NCBI RefSeq assembly: GCF_000423225.1 | Contig: NZ_AUHO01000007.1 | Coordinates: forward strand, 496,001 to 560,000 | DNA: 64,000 nt | Direction: 5' to 3' | Source of the DNA: Kaistia adipata DSM 17808 | Lineage (GTDB): Bacteria; Pseudomonadota; Alphaproteobacteria; Rhizobiales; Kaistiaceae | Shown here: in pieces, positions 51,992 to 61,148 of the stretch | Numbering within the stretch: the first letter of the stretch is position 1 | Layout: each line of letters starts with the position of its first letter | The notes under the pieces: model-generated | The model's database searches: none | What the model was told of the DNA's origin: nothing | Seen by the model: the letters and a program-made list of their open reading frames with translations, nothing else | Translations under genes and position numbers: made by a program

Positions 51992-53482
51992 ATGACCGAC
52001 TGCCTTCTCTCCGCCCGCGGCATCGCGAAATCCTTCGACCAGAACCGCGTCCTGCACGGGGTCGATTTCGACATTTCCGCCGGCCAGGTCGTCGCGCTCC
52101 TGGGCGAGAACGGCGCCGGCAAGTCGACCTTCGTCAACATCCTGTCGGGCGCGCTGCCGCGCGACGGCGGCACCATCCGTTGGGGTGGCGAGGAAACCGT
52201 CTTCCGGGATACCCGGTCGGCGCTCGACGCCGGCATCATCCATATCCACCAGGAGCTGTCGCTGATCTCCTCGCTGTCGGTGATGGAGAACCTGTTCATC
52301 GGCGACTACATGACCGGCCGGTCCGGCCTGATCGACCGCAAGGCGCTCGCGGCCAGGGCGCGCGAGCTGCTCGCTCGCGTCGGCGCCGGCCATATCGATC
52401 CGCGCGTCGAGGCCGGTTCGCTCTCGACCGCCGAGCAGCAGATCGTCGAGATCGCCAAGGCGCTCGCCCGCAACGCCCGCCTGCTGATCCTCGACGAGCC
52501 GACCGCCTCGCTGACGCCGCACGAGGCCGAGGCGCTCTTCGCCATTGTCCGCGATCTCCGCGCGCATGGCGTCGCCATCATCTTCATCAGCCACCGCTTC
52601 GACGAGGTGTTCGCGATCTCGGACCGCGTCGTCGTGCTGCGCGACGGCCGCGTCGTCGGCGACCGCCCGGTGGCCGAGACGACGCGCGCCGGCATTATCG
52701 CCGACATGACCGGCCGCGCCTTCACCTTCGACGCGCTGGAGACGCCCGTCATCGCCGAGGACGCGCCGGTCCGGCTGAAGGCGGATGCGATCGCCGACAA
52801 GGGCCGTGTCGGCCCGGTCTCCTTCGCGCTGCGCAAGGGCGAGATCCTCGGCATCTTCGGCCTCGTCGGCGCCGGTCGAACCGAGCTGCTGGAGCTCCTG
52901 TGCGGCCTCCGGCCGCTCGCCGGCGGCACGATCACGCGGCCGGACGGCGTCGTGCCGCGCAGTTCGACGGAAGCCTGGCGGAGCGGCCTGGCGCTGCTCC
53001 CCGAGGGTCGCAAGACCAACGGCATCCTGCCGAGCCTGTCGCTCGCCGAGAACGTCGCCGTGGCCAAGCGCCAGAAGAGCGGCGGCGTGCTCGATCTCGG
53101 CGCGGAGAAATCGCTCTTCGCCCGCTTCCACGAGGCGCTCGGCATTGTCTGTTCCGGTCCCGGGCAGCCGATCCGCCGCCTGTCGGGCGGCAACCAGCAG
53201 AAGGTCATCTTCGCCCGCTGCCTCGCCTCCGAGCCGGACATCCTGTTCCTCGATGAGCCGACGCATGGCGTCGACGTCCGCACCAAGGCCGACATCTACA
53301 AGCAGATCCAGGATCTCGCGAAGAAGGGCATGAGCGTCGTCTTCGTGTCGTCCGAGCTGCCGGAGGTGCTGGCGCTCGCCTCGACCGTCATGGTGCTGTC
53401 GCGCGGTCGCCAGACGCTGCTCGCCGCCAACCGGGGGCTCACCGAAAACGACGTGCTGACGGCTGCCTTCGCCCAGGCCTGA
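51992..53482 (+). CDS. Sugar ABC transporter ATP-binding protein (RbsA type, two ABC domains)
   Basis: A 496-residue tandem ATPase. Domain one: Walker A GENGAGKST, 'LSTAEQQIVEIAKALA' in place of a strict LSGGQ, Walker B LLILDEPTASLT. Domain two: GLVGAGRTE as a relaxed Walker A, RLSGGNQQKVIFARCL, and Walker B ILFLDEPTHGVDV. This degenerate second Walker A is usual in CUT2 ATPases. It is the last gene of the catabolic-import operon. Confidence 0.9.
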   Translation: MTDCLLSARGIAKSFDQNRVLHGVDFDISAGQVVALLGENGAGKSTFVNILSGALPRDGGTIRWGGEETVFRDTRSALDAGIIHIHQELSLISSLSVMENLFIGDYMTGRSGLIDRKALAARARELLARVGAGHIDPRVEAGSLSTAEQQIVEIAKALARNARLLILDEPTASLTPHEAEALFAIVRDLRAHGVAIIFISHRFDEVFAISDRVVVLRDGRVVGDRPVAETTRAGIIADMTGRAFTFDALETPVIAEDAPVRLKADAIADKGRVGPVSFALRKGEILGIFGLVGAGRTELLELLCGLRPLAGGTITRPDGVVPRSSTEAWRSGLALLPEGRKTNGILPSLSLAENVAVAKRQKSGGVLDLGAEKSLFARFHEALGIVCSGPGQPIRRLSGGNQQKVIFARCLASEPDILFLDEPTHGVDVRTKADIYKQIQDLAKKGMSVVFVSSELPEVLALASTVMVLSRGRQTLLAANRGLTENDVLTAAFAQA

Positions 53483-53624
53483 CGGGCGATTTCCGTCGCG
53501 GCGCGCGCGCTTATCACCGAACCGATATTGGATCGGACGCAGTGTTCGGCTAATCTGCGTCTCATCTGCTGAACCCGTCTTCGGGTTCGGCACGCGTTGG
53601 CATTGGAGTGATGGAGAAATCGGC

Positions 53625-54563
53625 GTGGACGACGTGGTCACCGCGAGACTCGCCGAGCTCTATGACGCGTCGGGTGTTCTGGTGGCGGTTTATGACGGCT
53701 TCGACCGCCTGCGCTACGCCAATCCTGCCTTCCGGCAGGCCTATTTCCTCGAGCCGGAGGAAACGCCGAGCTGGGCGGAGATCATGCGGCGCAATTTCGG
53801 CCTCGGGCGAGGCACGGTCCTGCGTACCGCCGATTTCGAGGCTTGGCTGAAATCGACCCTTTCACGTCGCGGCAAGACGGGGTTCCGCGCCTTCGAGACC
53901 GACCTTCATGACGGTCGCTGGCTCTGGATGACGGAGACCGTGCAGGCGAGCGGCTGGATGCTCTGCATCGCCAGCGACATCAGCCATATCCGCGCCGACG
54001 AGCGCGCGGTCCGCCAGGATCGCGACCTGGCGATCAAGGCCTCCTTCACGGACGATCTGACCGGCATCGCCAATCGTCGCTTCCTGACCGCTCGTATCGA
54101 GCAGATCCTCGCCGACCATCGGGCCGGCGCAGACCATGCCGGCTGCCTCGCGGTCATCGATCTCGACAATTTCAAGCTGGTCAATGATCGCTTCGGCCAC
54201 CAGACCGGCGATCTCATCCTGCAGGATTTCGCCCAGCAGATTCAGGGGCGGCTGCGCCGCGCCGACTGCTTCGGCCGGATGGGCGGCGAGGAGTTCGCGC
54301 TGACCTTGCCGGACACGACGCTCGATCACGCCCGTCTGATCCTGGAGCGGATGCTTTCGGTCGTGCGCCTGTCGCGACCGCTCGTCGGCTGTCCCGATTT
54401 CTCCTACAGCTTCTCGGCCGGCGTCACGATCAGCCGGGCGGATGACAGCGTCAGCGAGTTCTACCGGCGCGCCGACGAGGCGCTCTACCGCGCCAAGGTC
54501 TCCGGCCGCAACCAGGTGCAGTCCTTCGTCGATGGTCAGGACCTGACGGCCGAGGCGCAATAG
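53625..54563 (+). CDS. PAS-GGDEF diguanylate cyclase
   Basis: A 312-residue cytoplasmic protein. Residues ~8-125 are a PAS-like sensor (VYDGFDRLRYANPAFRQAY...WMLCIASDISHIR), then DDLTGIANRRFL and the GGDEF site GRMGGEEFALTLPD. The inhibitory site RxxD is intact as RRAD, unlike in the PleD-like protein of this window. No receiver domain is present. The start is GTG at 53625 with GGAG 9 nt upstream. It makes c-di-GMP in response to an unknown PAS signal. Confidence 0.88.
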   Translation: MDDVVTARLAELYDASGVLVAVYDGFDRLRYANPAFRQAYFLEPEETPSWAEIMRRNFGLGRGTVLRTADFEAWLKSTLSRRGKTGFRAFETDLHDGRWLWMTETVQASGWMLCIASDISHIRADERAVRQDRDLAIKASFTDDLTGIANRRFLTARIEQILADHRAGADHAGCLAVIDLDNFKLVNDRFGHQTGDLILQDFAQQIQGRLRRADCFGRMGGEEFALTLPDTTLDHARLILERMLSVVRLSRPLVGCPDFSYSFSAGVTISRADDSVSEFYRRADEALYRAKVSGRNQVQSFVDGQDLTAEAQ

Positions 54564-54951
54564 AGCCTCAGGCGGCAGCGGCGCTGTCGCGCTGCCAGTC
54601 CCATTCGCTCGAAAATGCACCGGATGCCGGCTTTTCCTGCCGCGGGCAGTCGCGACGTGGTGCTCAATCACACCGCCGGCTGTCGCTGCCGCAGCAGGTG
54701 ATACGACGATGTTGGCCGCACCGTCCGCGCGGTGGCGACGGCATTACGTGGGCACTTTCCAAGCGCTGCAAAAGAAGTAACATCTGCCCTGAAGGCGTCG
54801 TACTCTTCAGCTGCGGAGGCAGGCTTTGGATTAGGACGGTTCGAATCCTTGCGGTGGGAGGAGAGGCAAAGTGCCCGCCGCCATGTTCGGCCGCCCACAG
54901 GCCGGCATCAGCAGCGTCACCCCGACTTCGACACTTGGGGGAGGGATATCG

Positions 54952-55458
54952 ATGGACGAAAAACTTCATCCGGTTGCGATCGAGCACCTGCCGTTTTTCA
55001 TCACAGCGCCGGGACAGACCGACGTTCTTTTCAACATCATGCTGGTCTTCATGCTGGCGGCCGTGCTGGTCGTCGGCAATCTGTACTTCCAGCTACATGC
55101 CTTCCCGGAGCGGATGGCGCATCGGACCAATGTGGTCCAGATGGAAATCGTCGCCGTCCTGGCGCTGATCTCGCTCTTCACCCACAACCACCTGTTCTGG
55201 ATCGCCGGCCTGCTGCTGGCCCTGGTCCGCTTTCCGGATTTCTCCACGCCGATGGTGTCAATTGCCGACTCGCTGGAAAAGCTGGCCGGGCAGCGAGACG
55301 GAGCCGCGAGGCCGGTGCTGACGACCGGCGCGAGTGTCGATCCCGACGCGCTGGCCCCGCCGCCAGCGCCCGCTCCTGCGGCAGCCGGAGTGGCCGGTCC
55401 CGACCCCGGCGAACACCCGCCAACCTCGGCCCCCAAGGCCCCGGAAGAGGGGCACTGA
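54952..55458 (+). CDS. Small two-helix membrane protein (YiaW/DUF3302-like) paired with HlyD-like protein
   Basis: A 168-residue protein with two predicted membrane segments (~residues 25-45 and 63-88). Between them it has LHAFPERMAHRTNVVQ, and SLFTHNHLFWIAG, which faintly resembles the SLFT-x-H-x-x-W region of E. coli YiaW. The C-terminus is Pro/Ala-rich and probably disordered. GGGGGAGGG precedes the ATG. It is 3 nt upstream of an HlyD-like gene, as yiaW is beside yiaV, so a membrane-complex partner role is inferred. Confidence 0.6.
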   Translation: MDEKLHPVAIEHLPFFITAPGQTDVLFNIMLVFMLAAVLVVGNLYFQLHAFPERMAHRTNVVQMEIVAVLALISLFTHNHLFWIAGLLLALVRFPDFSTPMVSIADSLEKLAGQRDGAARPVLTTGASVDPDALAPPPAPAPAAAGVAGPDPGEHPPTSAPKAPEEGH

Positions 55459-55461
55459 GCC

Positions 55462-56694
55462 ATGCTTGAACTGCTTCTCTGCTCGATGCTCACCATCGTT
55501 CCGGATTATCTCTTCCGCCGCTATGTCCAGGGCAAGCGGATCGGGCGCGAGATCACGCTCTATTCGGTCTGGTACGAGCTGCGCTGGGGCATCACCGCCT
55601 GCCTCGTGCTGACGGTTTCGCTGATTACGCTGATCTTCTACTTCCATCCCTCGACCAAAAACGTCACGGCCGTCTTCCGCACCATCTCGATCCTGCCGGA
55701 AAAGGGCGGACGCGTGGACAAGGTGTTCGTCGGCATCAACGAGCAAGTCGTGGCCGGCCAGCCGCTGTTCCAGCTCGACAGCTCCGAACAGCAAGCGGCG
55801 CTGGAGGCGGCCAAGCGGCGAATCGCCGAAATCGACGCCGAAGCGGTTGTCTCGCAGACCGAGCTCGTGTCCGCCGAGGGCACGATCAAGGCGGCCGAGG
55901 GCTCCTACCTGCAGGCGCTCAACGAACTGGAGACCAAGCAGGAACTGATGCGTCGCAACGCCAACGTCGTTGCCCCGCGCGAGATCGAACGCCTGCAGGT
56001 CGCCGCAGACGGGCGCAAGGGCGCGCTCGACGCCGCGATCGCCGCCAAGCAGACGTTGCAGACCACGATCTCGACCCTGCTGCCCGCCCAAAGGGCCAGC
56101 ACCGAGGCAGCGCTCGCCCAGGCGCAGGTCGACCTTGACAAGACAATGGTGCGTGCCGGCGTGGACGGATTGCTGCAGCAGTTCACGTTGCGGCCAGGCG
56201 ATGTCGTCAACCCCATGCTGCGGCCGGCAGGCATCCTCGTGCCGGCGGAAGCCGGGCGTGGCGCCCTCATCGCCGGTTTTGGCCAGATCGAGACGCAGGT
56301 GCTGAAGGTTGGCATGATCGCCGAGGCCACCTGCATTGGCAAACCCTTCACCATCCTACCGATGGTGGTAACGCAGGTGCAGGACGTCATCGCCACCGGC
56401 CAGTTCCGGTCGACGGATCTGCTGCTCGATGTGCAGAAGCTCGGCCAGCCCGGCTCGATCACCGTGTATCTCGAACCGCTCTTCGTCGGCGAGCTGGACG
56501 GCGTCCCCCCCGGCGGCAGCTGCATCGCCAATGCCTACACCAACAACCACGATGCCCTGGCCGACAAGAACATCAGTACGCTCAACTGGGTGTTCCTACA
56601 CGTCGTCGACACGGTCGGCATGGTGCACGCCATGATCCTGCGCATGCAGGCGATCCTGCTGCCGGTACAAACGCTGGTCTTCGGCGGACACTGA
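55462..56694 (+). CDS. HlyD-family membrane fusion protein
   Basis: A 410-residue inner-membrane-anchored adaptor. One membrane segment (~residues 43-62) is followed by a lipoyl-like half-motif VFVGINEQVVAGQPLFQLD, a long coiled-coil hairpin (~110-215, rich in A, E, K and Q) and the return lipoyl half VRAGVDGLLQQFTLRPGDVV. The second hydrophobic C-terminal segment (VDTVGMVHAMILRMQAILL) is a feature of YiaV-like rather than classical export adaptors. No export ATPase or outer-membrane channel is adjacent. Confidence 0.8.
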   Translation: MLELLLCSMLTIVPDYLFRRYVQGKRIGREITLYSVWYELRWGITACLVLTVSLITLIFYFHPSTKNVTAVFRTISILPEKGGRVDKVFVGINEQVVAGQPLFQLDSSEQQAALEAAKRRIAEIDAEAVVSQTELVSAEGTIKAAEGSYLQALNELETKQELMRRNANVVAPREIERLQVAADGRKGALDAAIAAKQTLQTTISTLLPAQRASTEAALAQAQVDLDKTMVRAGVDGLLQQFTLRPGDVVNPMLRPAGILVPAEAGRGALIAGFGQIETQVLKVGMIAEATCIGKPFTILPMVVTQVQDVIATGQFRSTDLLLDVQKLGQPGSITVYLEPLFVGELDGVPPGGSCIANAYTNNHDALADKNISTLNWVFLHVVDTVGMVHAMILRMQAILLPVQTLVFGGH

Positions 56695-56734
56695 CCGCCG
56701 TCGAAACGACAAACGGCTTTTGGGGCGGCAAGTC

Positions 56735-57471
56735 ATGGTCGGAGATCGCCACGACCTCACGCGGGTGACGCTGGCAGTGCTGTTTATCGGCAGCATCCTC
56801 GTTACCAGCATCTGGCGATTCTGCTTTCCTGCCGGCCATCGTCTGCGCAGCGACGCTCGTCATCGCTACCTGGCCGCTGATGCTGTGGGACCAGCGCCGC
56901 ACCGGCGGCCGCCACAGCATCGGGGCGGTAATCAAGACACTGATCCTGGTCCCGATCCTGCTCTTGCCTTTCTGGCTGGCCGTCAGCGCTGTCGCCTCGA
57001 ACACGGACGAGATCGGCGACATGATCCGCACCGTGCCGTCGCTGCGCCTGCCGGCGCCGCCGGCCTAGCTCGTCGACCTGTCGCGGGTCGGCGTGTGCGC
57101 CACCGAGATCTGGGCCAAGCTGTCGCCGGACCGGCTGGAGGCGTTGGCGGCTAAGCTCGCGCCCTATAGCGGCGCCATCACGCAGTGGGTGGCGTCGATG
57201 GCCGCCAGCCTCGGCTCGACGTTCCTGCATTCCTGCCGACGACACTGATCGCGGCCGTCATGTATACGGGTGGAGGGAAGGCCGCCGCGCAGATCATTCG
57301 CTTCGGCCGCCGCCTCGGCGGCGATCGCGGCGAATGGCGGTGCGGCTGGCCACGGAGGCGATCCGAAGCGTCGCGCTCGGCGTCATCGCTTTTGGCATGA
57401 TTGGTATCTTCTTCCGGCCTACGGTGCTTGGTGTGGTCTACGCTCCTGAATGCGTGGATGGTGGAGGCTGA
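56735..57471 (+). pseudogene. Decayed AI-2E-family (YdiK-like) transporter
   Basis: Pieces of one transporter lie in different frames. MVGDRHDLTRVTLAVLFIGS starts at 56735; then WPLMLWDQRRTGG...AVIKTLILVPILLLPFWLAV continues in another frame after ~56815 and meets an in-frame TAG at 57066. Past the stop, LVDLSRVGVCATEIWAKLSP continues; another shift near 57235 precedes FLPTTLIAAVMYTGGGKAAA, and VRLATEAIRSVALGVIAFG follows ~57335 in a further frame. The order matches the AI-2E transporter family N-terminal half. The gene cannot make a full product, and the C-terminal half is absent. Confidence 0.75.
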
Positions 57472-57575
57472 ATGAGAGCCGGCCAATGCACCCTCCGGAT
57501 CCGTTGTTCTGGGCGGTCCAACATACGTCCTTGATGGGGACTTCTTGCGGACAGATCGCTCTTGAGCTGAATGAT

Positions 57576-58610
57576 TCAGGCAGAGGCCCGCATGACGAGC
57601 TTGCCTTCGAGGCGCACCTGCTCGGGCTTCCGGGCGTCGTCGCCATCCTCGCGCTCGACGCGATCGAGCAGGATGGTGACGGACGCCTCGGCCAGGCGTT
57701 CGAAATCCTGCGCCACCGTGGTCAGCGGTGGGCAGCCATAGCGGCTGTGTGGCTGGTCGTCATGGCCGGCGATGCGGATGTCCGATCCAGGCTCCCGGCC
57801 GATCCTGAGGCCATGCTGATAGGCGGCCGCCATCACGCCGACCGCGCAGCGGTCGTTGGCGCAGAGGATCGTGCGGGTCGGGAACCCGGGCCCTTCGAGA
57901 ATCCGCCGCGCCCCTTCGAAGGCGATGTCCTCGAAGCGCCAGTCGTTGTGCGGCGTGACGTTGACCACCTCCGGCACGAGGCCGAGGCGTTCCATCGTCA
58001 TCACATAGGCGCGCTTGCGCTCGGACGCATTGTGGTTGACGGCCGGCATGTCGAAATAGGTCGGCGGCTCGCCGCTGCGGCAGAGATATTCGGTGATCAG
58101 CGGCACGCTCTGGAAATTGTCCGTGCCGACGAAGGGTGTCTCCTCGTCGAGGCTCGAATCGAGAAACACCATGGGGATGCGCGCCCCGAGGCTGCGCATC
58201 AGCGCCTTGTCGGAATGCACGCCGAGCGGCGCGACGATCGCGCCGGCGATCTTCAGCGACAGCAGCGTCTCGACCGAACGCGCCTCGAGCTGCGCGTCGC
58301 CGCGCGACGACAGCACGATCGTCAGATAGCCGCTCTCGACGCAACGGTTCTCGATGCGCCGCACCAGTTCCGAGAAGAAGGTGTCGGCCGTGTCCGGCAC
58401 GATGACGCCGATGATCTTCGGGCGCTTCTTGTTGAGGTTCACCGCGAACAGGTTGGGCCGGTACTCGTATTGCGCCAGCGCTTTCTCGATCTGGGCGCGC
58501 GTCGACTTGCGGACGCTGTCGGGGTCGTTGAAATATTTGGAGACGGTCGGCCGCGAGATGCCGCTCAGCGCCGAGAACTCCGCCATGTTCTTGATCGTGC
58601 GGTCCGTCAT
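57576..58610 (-). CDS. LacI-family transcriptional regulator
   Basis: A 344-residue LacI regulator. HTH: NMAEFSALSGISRPTVSKYF (residues ~8-27), with a non-standard first helix compared with TLKDVA. The sugar-binding core has IIGVIVPDTADTFFSEL, 'AGAIVAPLGVHSDKAL' and GHDDQPHSRYGCPPLTTV. It is divergent from the ribitol-dehydrogenase-like SDR with a 330-nt gap holding a LacI-type palindrome (58751-58763). It probably senses the polyol or ketose of that pathway. Confidence 0.87.
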   Translation of the reverse strand: MTDRTIKNMAEFSALSGISRPTVSKYFNDPDSVRKSTRAQIEKALAQYEYRPNLFAVNLNKKRPKIIGVIVPDTADTFFSELVRRIENRCVESGYLTIVLSSRGDAQLEARSVETLLSLKIAGAIVAPLGVHSDKALMRSLGARIPMVFLDSSLDEETPFVGTDNFQSVPLITEYLCRSGEPPTYFDMPAVNHNASERKRAYVMTMERLGLVPEVVNVTPHNDWRFEDIAFEGARRILEGPGFPTRTILCANDRCAVGVMAAAYQHGLRIGREPGSDIRIAGHDDQPHSRYGCPPLTTVAQDFERLAEASVTILLDRVEREDGDDARKPEQVRLEGKLVMRASA

Positions 58611-58734
58611 TCTGCTCTTTCAGGTCCTTTGCGGCCCGGGGGAGGCGCCGCACGGTTCGTCGCAGAGTCGTCCTGTCGCGGTCGGATCGTGTTCTTGCGG
58701 ATGCGCGCGCCCGGGGGCAAGCCCCGATTTCATC

Positions 58735-58801
58735 AAGGCTAGCACGCTTCTTTACGCGTGAAAAATTATAAGTTGACGCGATGCGAGGCGGTGCTAGCCT
58801 T
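58735..58801. promoter_or_regulatory. Widely spaced 11-bp inverted repeat in the divergent promoter region
   Basis: AAGGCTAGCAC (58735-58745) and GTGCTAGCCTT (58791-58801) are perfect inverted copies, 45 bp apart. Between them lie TTTACGCGTGAAA (58751-58763), a palindrome-like site with the central CG usual for LacI proteins, and TTGACG (58773-58778). TTGACG with TAGCCT (58795-58800, 16-nt spacer) may be the promoter of the SDR gene. Confidence 0.5.
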
Positions 58802-58940
58802 GCCGGTGGGAGAGCCAGACGTCCGGAGGAGTGCGCGCGCCGACGCGCAGCGGATCGTCAGGCAAGACGTTCATGACGGCGCCACATGGAACCCGGGGAC
58901 ACTTCCGGGCTGTCGGGGTCGAGGGCCGGGGAGGGTCTGC

Positions 58941-59672
58941 ATGAGTCGTGATCTCAAGGGCAAGGTGGCGCTGGTGACCGGCGCCAGCTCCGGCATTGGT
59001 CGCGCCCTGGCGCGCATGCTGGCGGCGGAAGGCGCGAAGCTGGCGCTGGTCGGCCGTTCGGCCGAGCGCCTCGAGGCCGTGCGCGCTGAATTTCCGGATA
59101 CCGAGGCGCTGGTCATCGCGGCCGATTTGACGAAGCCGGCCGAGGTCGAGCGGAGTGTCGCCGAAACGCTGGCGCGGTTTGGCCAGGTCGACATCCTGCT
59201 CGCCAATGCAGGCCTCTATCTGCCCGGCGATCTGGTCGAGACCGATCCTGACGATTTCGACACGGTGATCCGCGTCAACGTCAACGCCGTGTTCCGCGCC
59301 GTGCGGGCGGTCCTGCCCGGTATGATCGAACGCGGCAGCGGGGAGATCATCGTCACGAGCTCCATCGCTGGCCATCAGGCGCTGCATTGGGAGCCGGTCT
59401 ACAGCGCCACCAAGCACGCCGTTCAGGCCTTCGTGCATGGCGTGCGCCGGCAGGCGGCGCCGCATGGCATCCGGGTCGGCGCGATCGCGCCCGGCGTCGT
59501 GCTGAACGAACTCTGGGGCTATTCCGATCCGGCCGCGATCGCCGCGAAGGCCGCGGCGCGGGAGGGACTGCTGTCGGAGGATGTCGCCGATGCGGTGCTG
59601 TTCATGCTGACCCGTCCGGCCAATGTCACCATCCGCGATCTCGTGATCCTGCCGCAGAACCAGGACATCTGA
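58941..59672 (+). CDS. Ribitol 2-dehydrogenase-like SDR
   Basis: A 243-residue SDR resembling Klebsiella ribitol dehydrogenase throughout: TGASSGIG, LANAGLYLPGD, 'NVNAVFRAVRAVLPGMIERG' (VNVNAVFRAVRAVLP in part), TSSIAG, HWEPVYSATKHAVQAFVHGVRR (YSATK = YxxxK) and the C-terminal NVTIRDLVILPQNQDI. The enzyme oxidises ribitol to D-ribulose. GGGGAGG lies 8 nt before the ATG. The following FrcBCA-type importer suggests uptake and oxidation of ribitol or a similar pentitol. Confidence 0.85.
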   Translation: MSRDLKGKVALVTGASSGIGRALARMLAAEGAKLALVGRSAERLEAVRAEFPDTEALVIAADLTKPAEVERSVAETLARFGQVDILLANAGLYLPGDLVETDPDDFDTVIRVNVNAVFRAVRAVLPGMIERGSGEIIVTSSIAGHQALHWEPVYSATKHAVQAFVHGVRRQAAPHGIRVGAIAPGVVLNELWGYSDPAAIAAKAAAREGLLSEDVADAVLFMLTRPANVTIRDLVILPQNQDI

Positions 59673-59700
59673 TCGGTTTGTTCAGTCCATGCCGTAGAGG

Positions 59701-59764
59701 TGCGATAGCAAACTTGACTTGCGTAAAATATCGCATTGACCTGGGTGGGGTGCCCATCTAGGCT
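59701..59764 (+). promoter_or_regulatory. Promoter with overlapping inverted repeat before the FrcBCA-type importer
   Basis: TTGACC (59736-59741) and TAGGCT (59759-59764) are spaced by exactly 17 nt. Immediately upstream, TGCGATA (59701-59707) and TATCGCA (59729-59735) form a 7-bp inverted repeat that ends against the -35. The rest of the 424-nt gap (59673-60096) shows no gene. Confidence 0.5.
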
Positions 59765-60096
59765 TCGGTCAATAAGAATGAAGGGGAGGGCTTGGCCCGG
59801 CAGGGTCGTTAGCCAGATGATCTGAATAGAGGGAGTCGTTGCCGGTAATGTCGGCAATGATCGATGGTCTATTTCCGGATCAATAGTCGACTTGCTGACG
59901 ATATTGCTTGTCCGGTACTCGGCCTCATCACGATGTGAATTCCGGCGCGGATGACGCGCCGGCACCGGATCACGGTCACGGCGGCTGCTCGAGTCCGCCG
60001 GGATCGAGAGCATCCGTCAGGGCGGCCCCGGAGAAGGGCTGCGACGGGTGAACGTCGTTGCCAGGCAACACTTCCAAAGCAGAACGAGGGAACGCC

Positions 60097-61077
60097 ATGA
60101 AGAACATCGTCAAGGTACTGGCGGCATTGGCCGTCGGAGCGACCGTCATGACCGGCGCCGTGGCGCAGGCTCAGGACAAGAAGCCCACCATCGCGCTGAT
60201 CCCCGGGATCACGACGGACGGCTTCTACATCACCATGCGCAAGGGCGCCGAGGCGGCCGCCCAGGCCGTCGGCGCCGAGCTCGTCTTCCAGGGCGCGCCC
60301 GAGTTCAACTCGGTCCTGCAGGTGCCGGTTCTGGACGCCATCATCGCCCGCAAGCCGGACGCGATCCTGATCGCCCCGACCGACAAGGTGCAGCTGGTCG
60401 AGCCGCTGAAGAAGGCTCACGCAGCCGGTATCCCGGTCATCACCGTCGACACCTTCATCGGCACCGGCAACTACCAGACCGGCGCCGGCGACGCAGACTT
60501 CCCGCTCTCCTACATCGCTTCCGACAACGTTCTCGGCGGCCGCATCGCGGCGCGCGCGCTGGCCAAGTCGATCGGCGAGAAGGGCAAGGTCTATGTCTCG
60601 AACGTCAAGCCGGGCGTCTCGACAACCGACCAGCGTGAGGAAGGCTTCAAGGCCGAGATGGCCAACTACCCGAACATCGAGGTTCTCGAGACCCAGTTCA
60701 ACGACAACGACTCGAACAAGGCCGCTTCCCAGCTGCAGGCCGTCTTCGCCCGCAACCCGGATCTCGCCGGCCTCTTCGGCGCCAACCTGTTCTCGGCCAT
60801 CGGTGCCGCCAATGGCGTGCAGCAGGCCGGCCAGAGCGGCAAGGTCAAGGTCGTCGCCTTCGACGCACCGCCCACGATCGTCGATAACATCAAGACCGGC
60901 CTGATCGATATCGCGATTGCCCAGCATCCGGCCGAAATCGGCTATTTCGGCCTCATCTCGGCCTTTGCCCATCTGAACGGCCAGTCGATCCCGGTGGCGA
61001 TCGGCACCGGCTTCACCGTCATGGACAAGGACAACATCGACAAGCCCGAGATCGCGCAGTTCATCTACAAGGATTGA
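60097..61077 (+). CDS. Sugar ABC transporter substrate-binding protein (FrcB type)
   Basis: A 326-residue periplasmic binding protein. The Sec signal peptide ends at AVAQAQ (~residue 24), and the mature protein has 'DGFYITMRKGAEAAA', PDAILIAPTDKVQLVEPL, 'GVSTTDQREEGFKAEMA' and a C-terminal QFIYKD. It is the first gene of an FrcBCA-like importer. A pentitol ligand is inferred from the upstream ribitol-dehydrogenase-like gene and the SorC regulator. GAGGGAAC precedes the ATG. Confidence 0.87.
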   Translation: MKNIVKVLAALAVGATVMTGAVAQAQDKKPTIALIPGITTDGFYITMRKGAEAAAQAVGAELVFQGAPEFNSVLQVPVLDAIIARKPDAILIAPTDKVQLVEPLKKAHAAGIPVITVDTFIGTGNYQTGAGDADFPLSYIASDNVLGGRIAARALAKSIGEKGKVYVSNVKPGVSTTDQREEGFKAEMANYPNIEVLETQFNDNDSNKAASQLQAVFARNPDLAGLFGANLFSAIGAANGVQQAGQSGKVKVVAFDAPPTIVDNIKTGLIDIAIAQHPAEIGYFGLISAFAHLNGQSIPVAIGTGFTVMDKDNIDKPEIAQFIYKD

Positions 61078-61111
61078 GCCGCCGGCGCCGTCGGGCCAGC
61101 GGTCCGGCGGC
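61078..61111 (+). other. Hairpin after the binding-protein gene
   Basis: GCCGCCGG (61078-61085) and CCGGCGGC (61104-61111) are perfect 8-bp arms starting at the stop codon. There is no T-run. It resembles the hairpin after the binding-protein gene at 51931-51966 in position and likely purpose. Confidence 0.55.
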
Positions 61112-61148
61112 GTCTCCCTTCAGTTCGATACCTGCTACGGAGTGGCGC

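Noticed and set aside
54839-54849. GGTTCGAATCC, a tRNA T-loop-like sequence
   Set aside because: The flanking bases do not make a 5-bp T-stem, and no acceptor stem, anticodon arm or D-arm can be folded around it, so it is a chance match.
54698-55168. Plus-strand frames before the two-helix membrane protein gene
   Set aside because: They have no start signals or family features; the 54564-54951 gap is best left as non-coding with nothing recognised.
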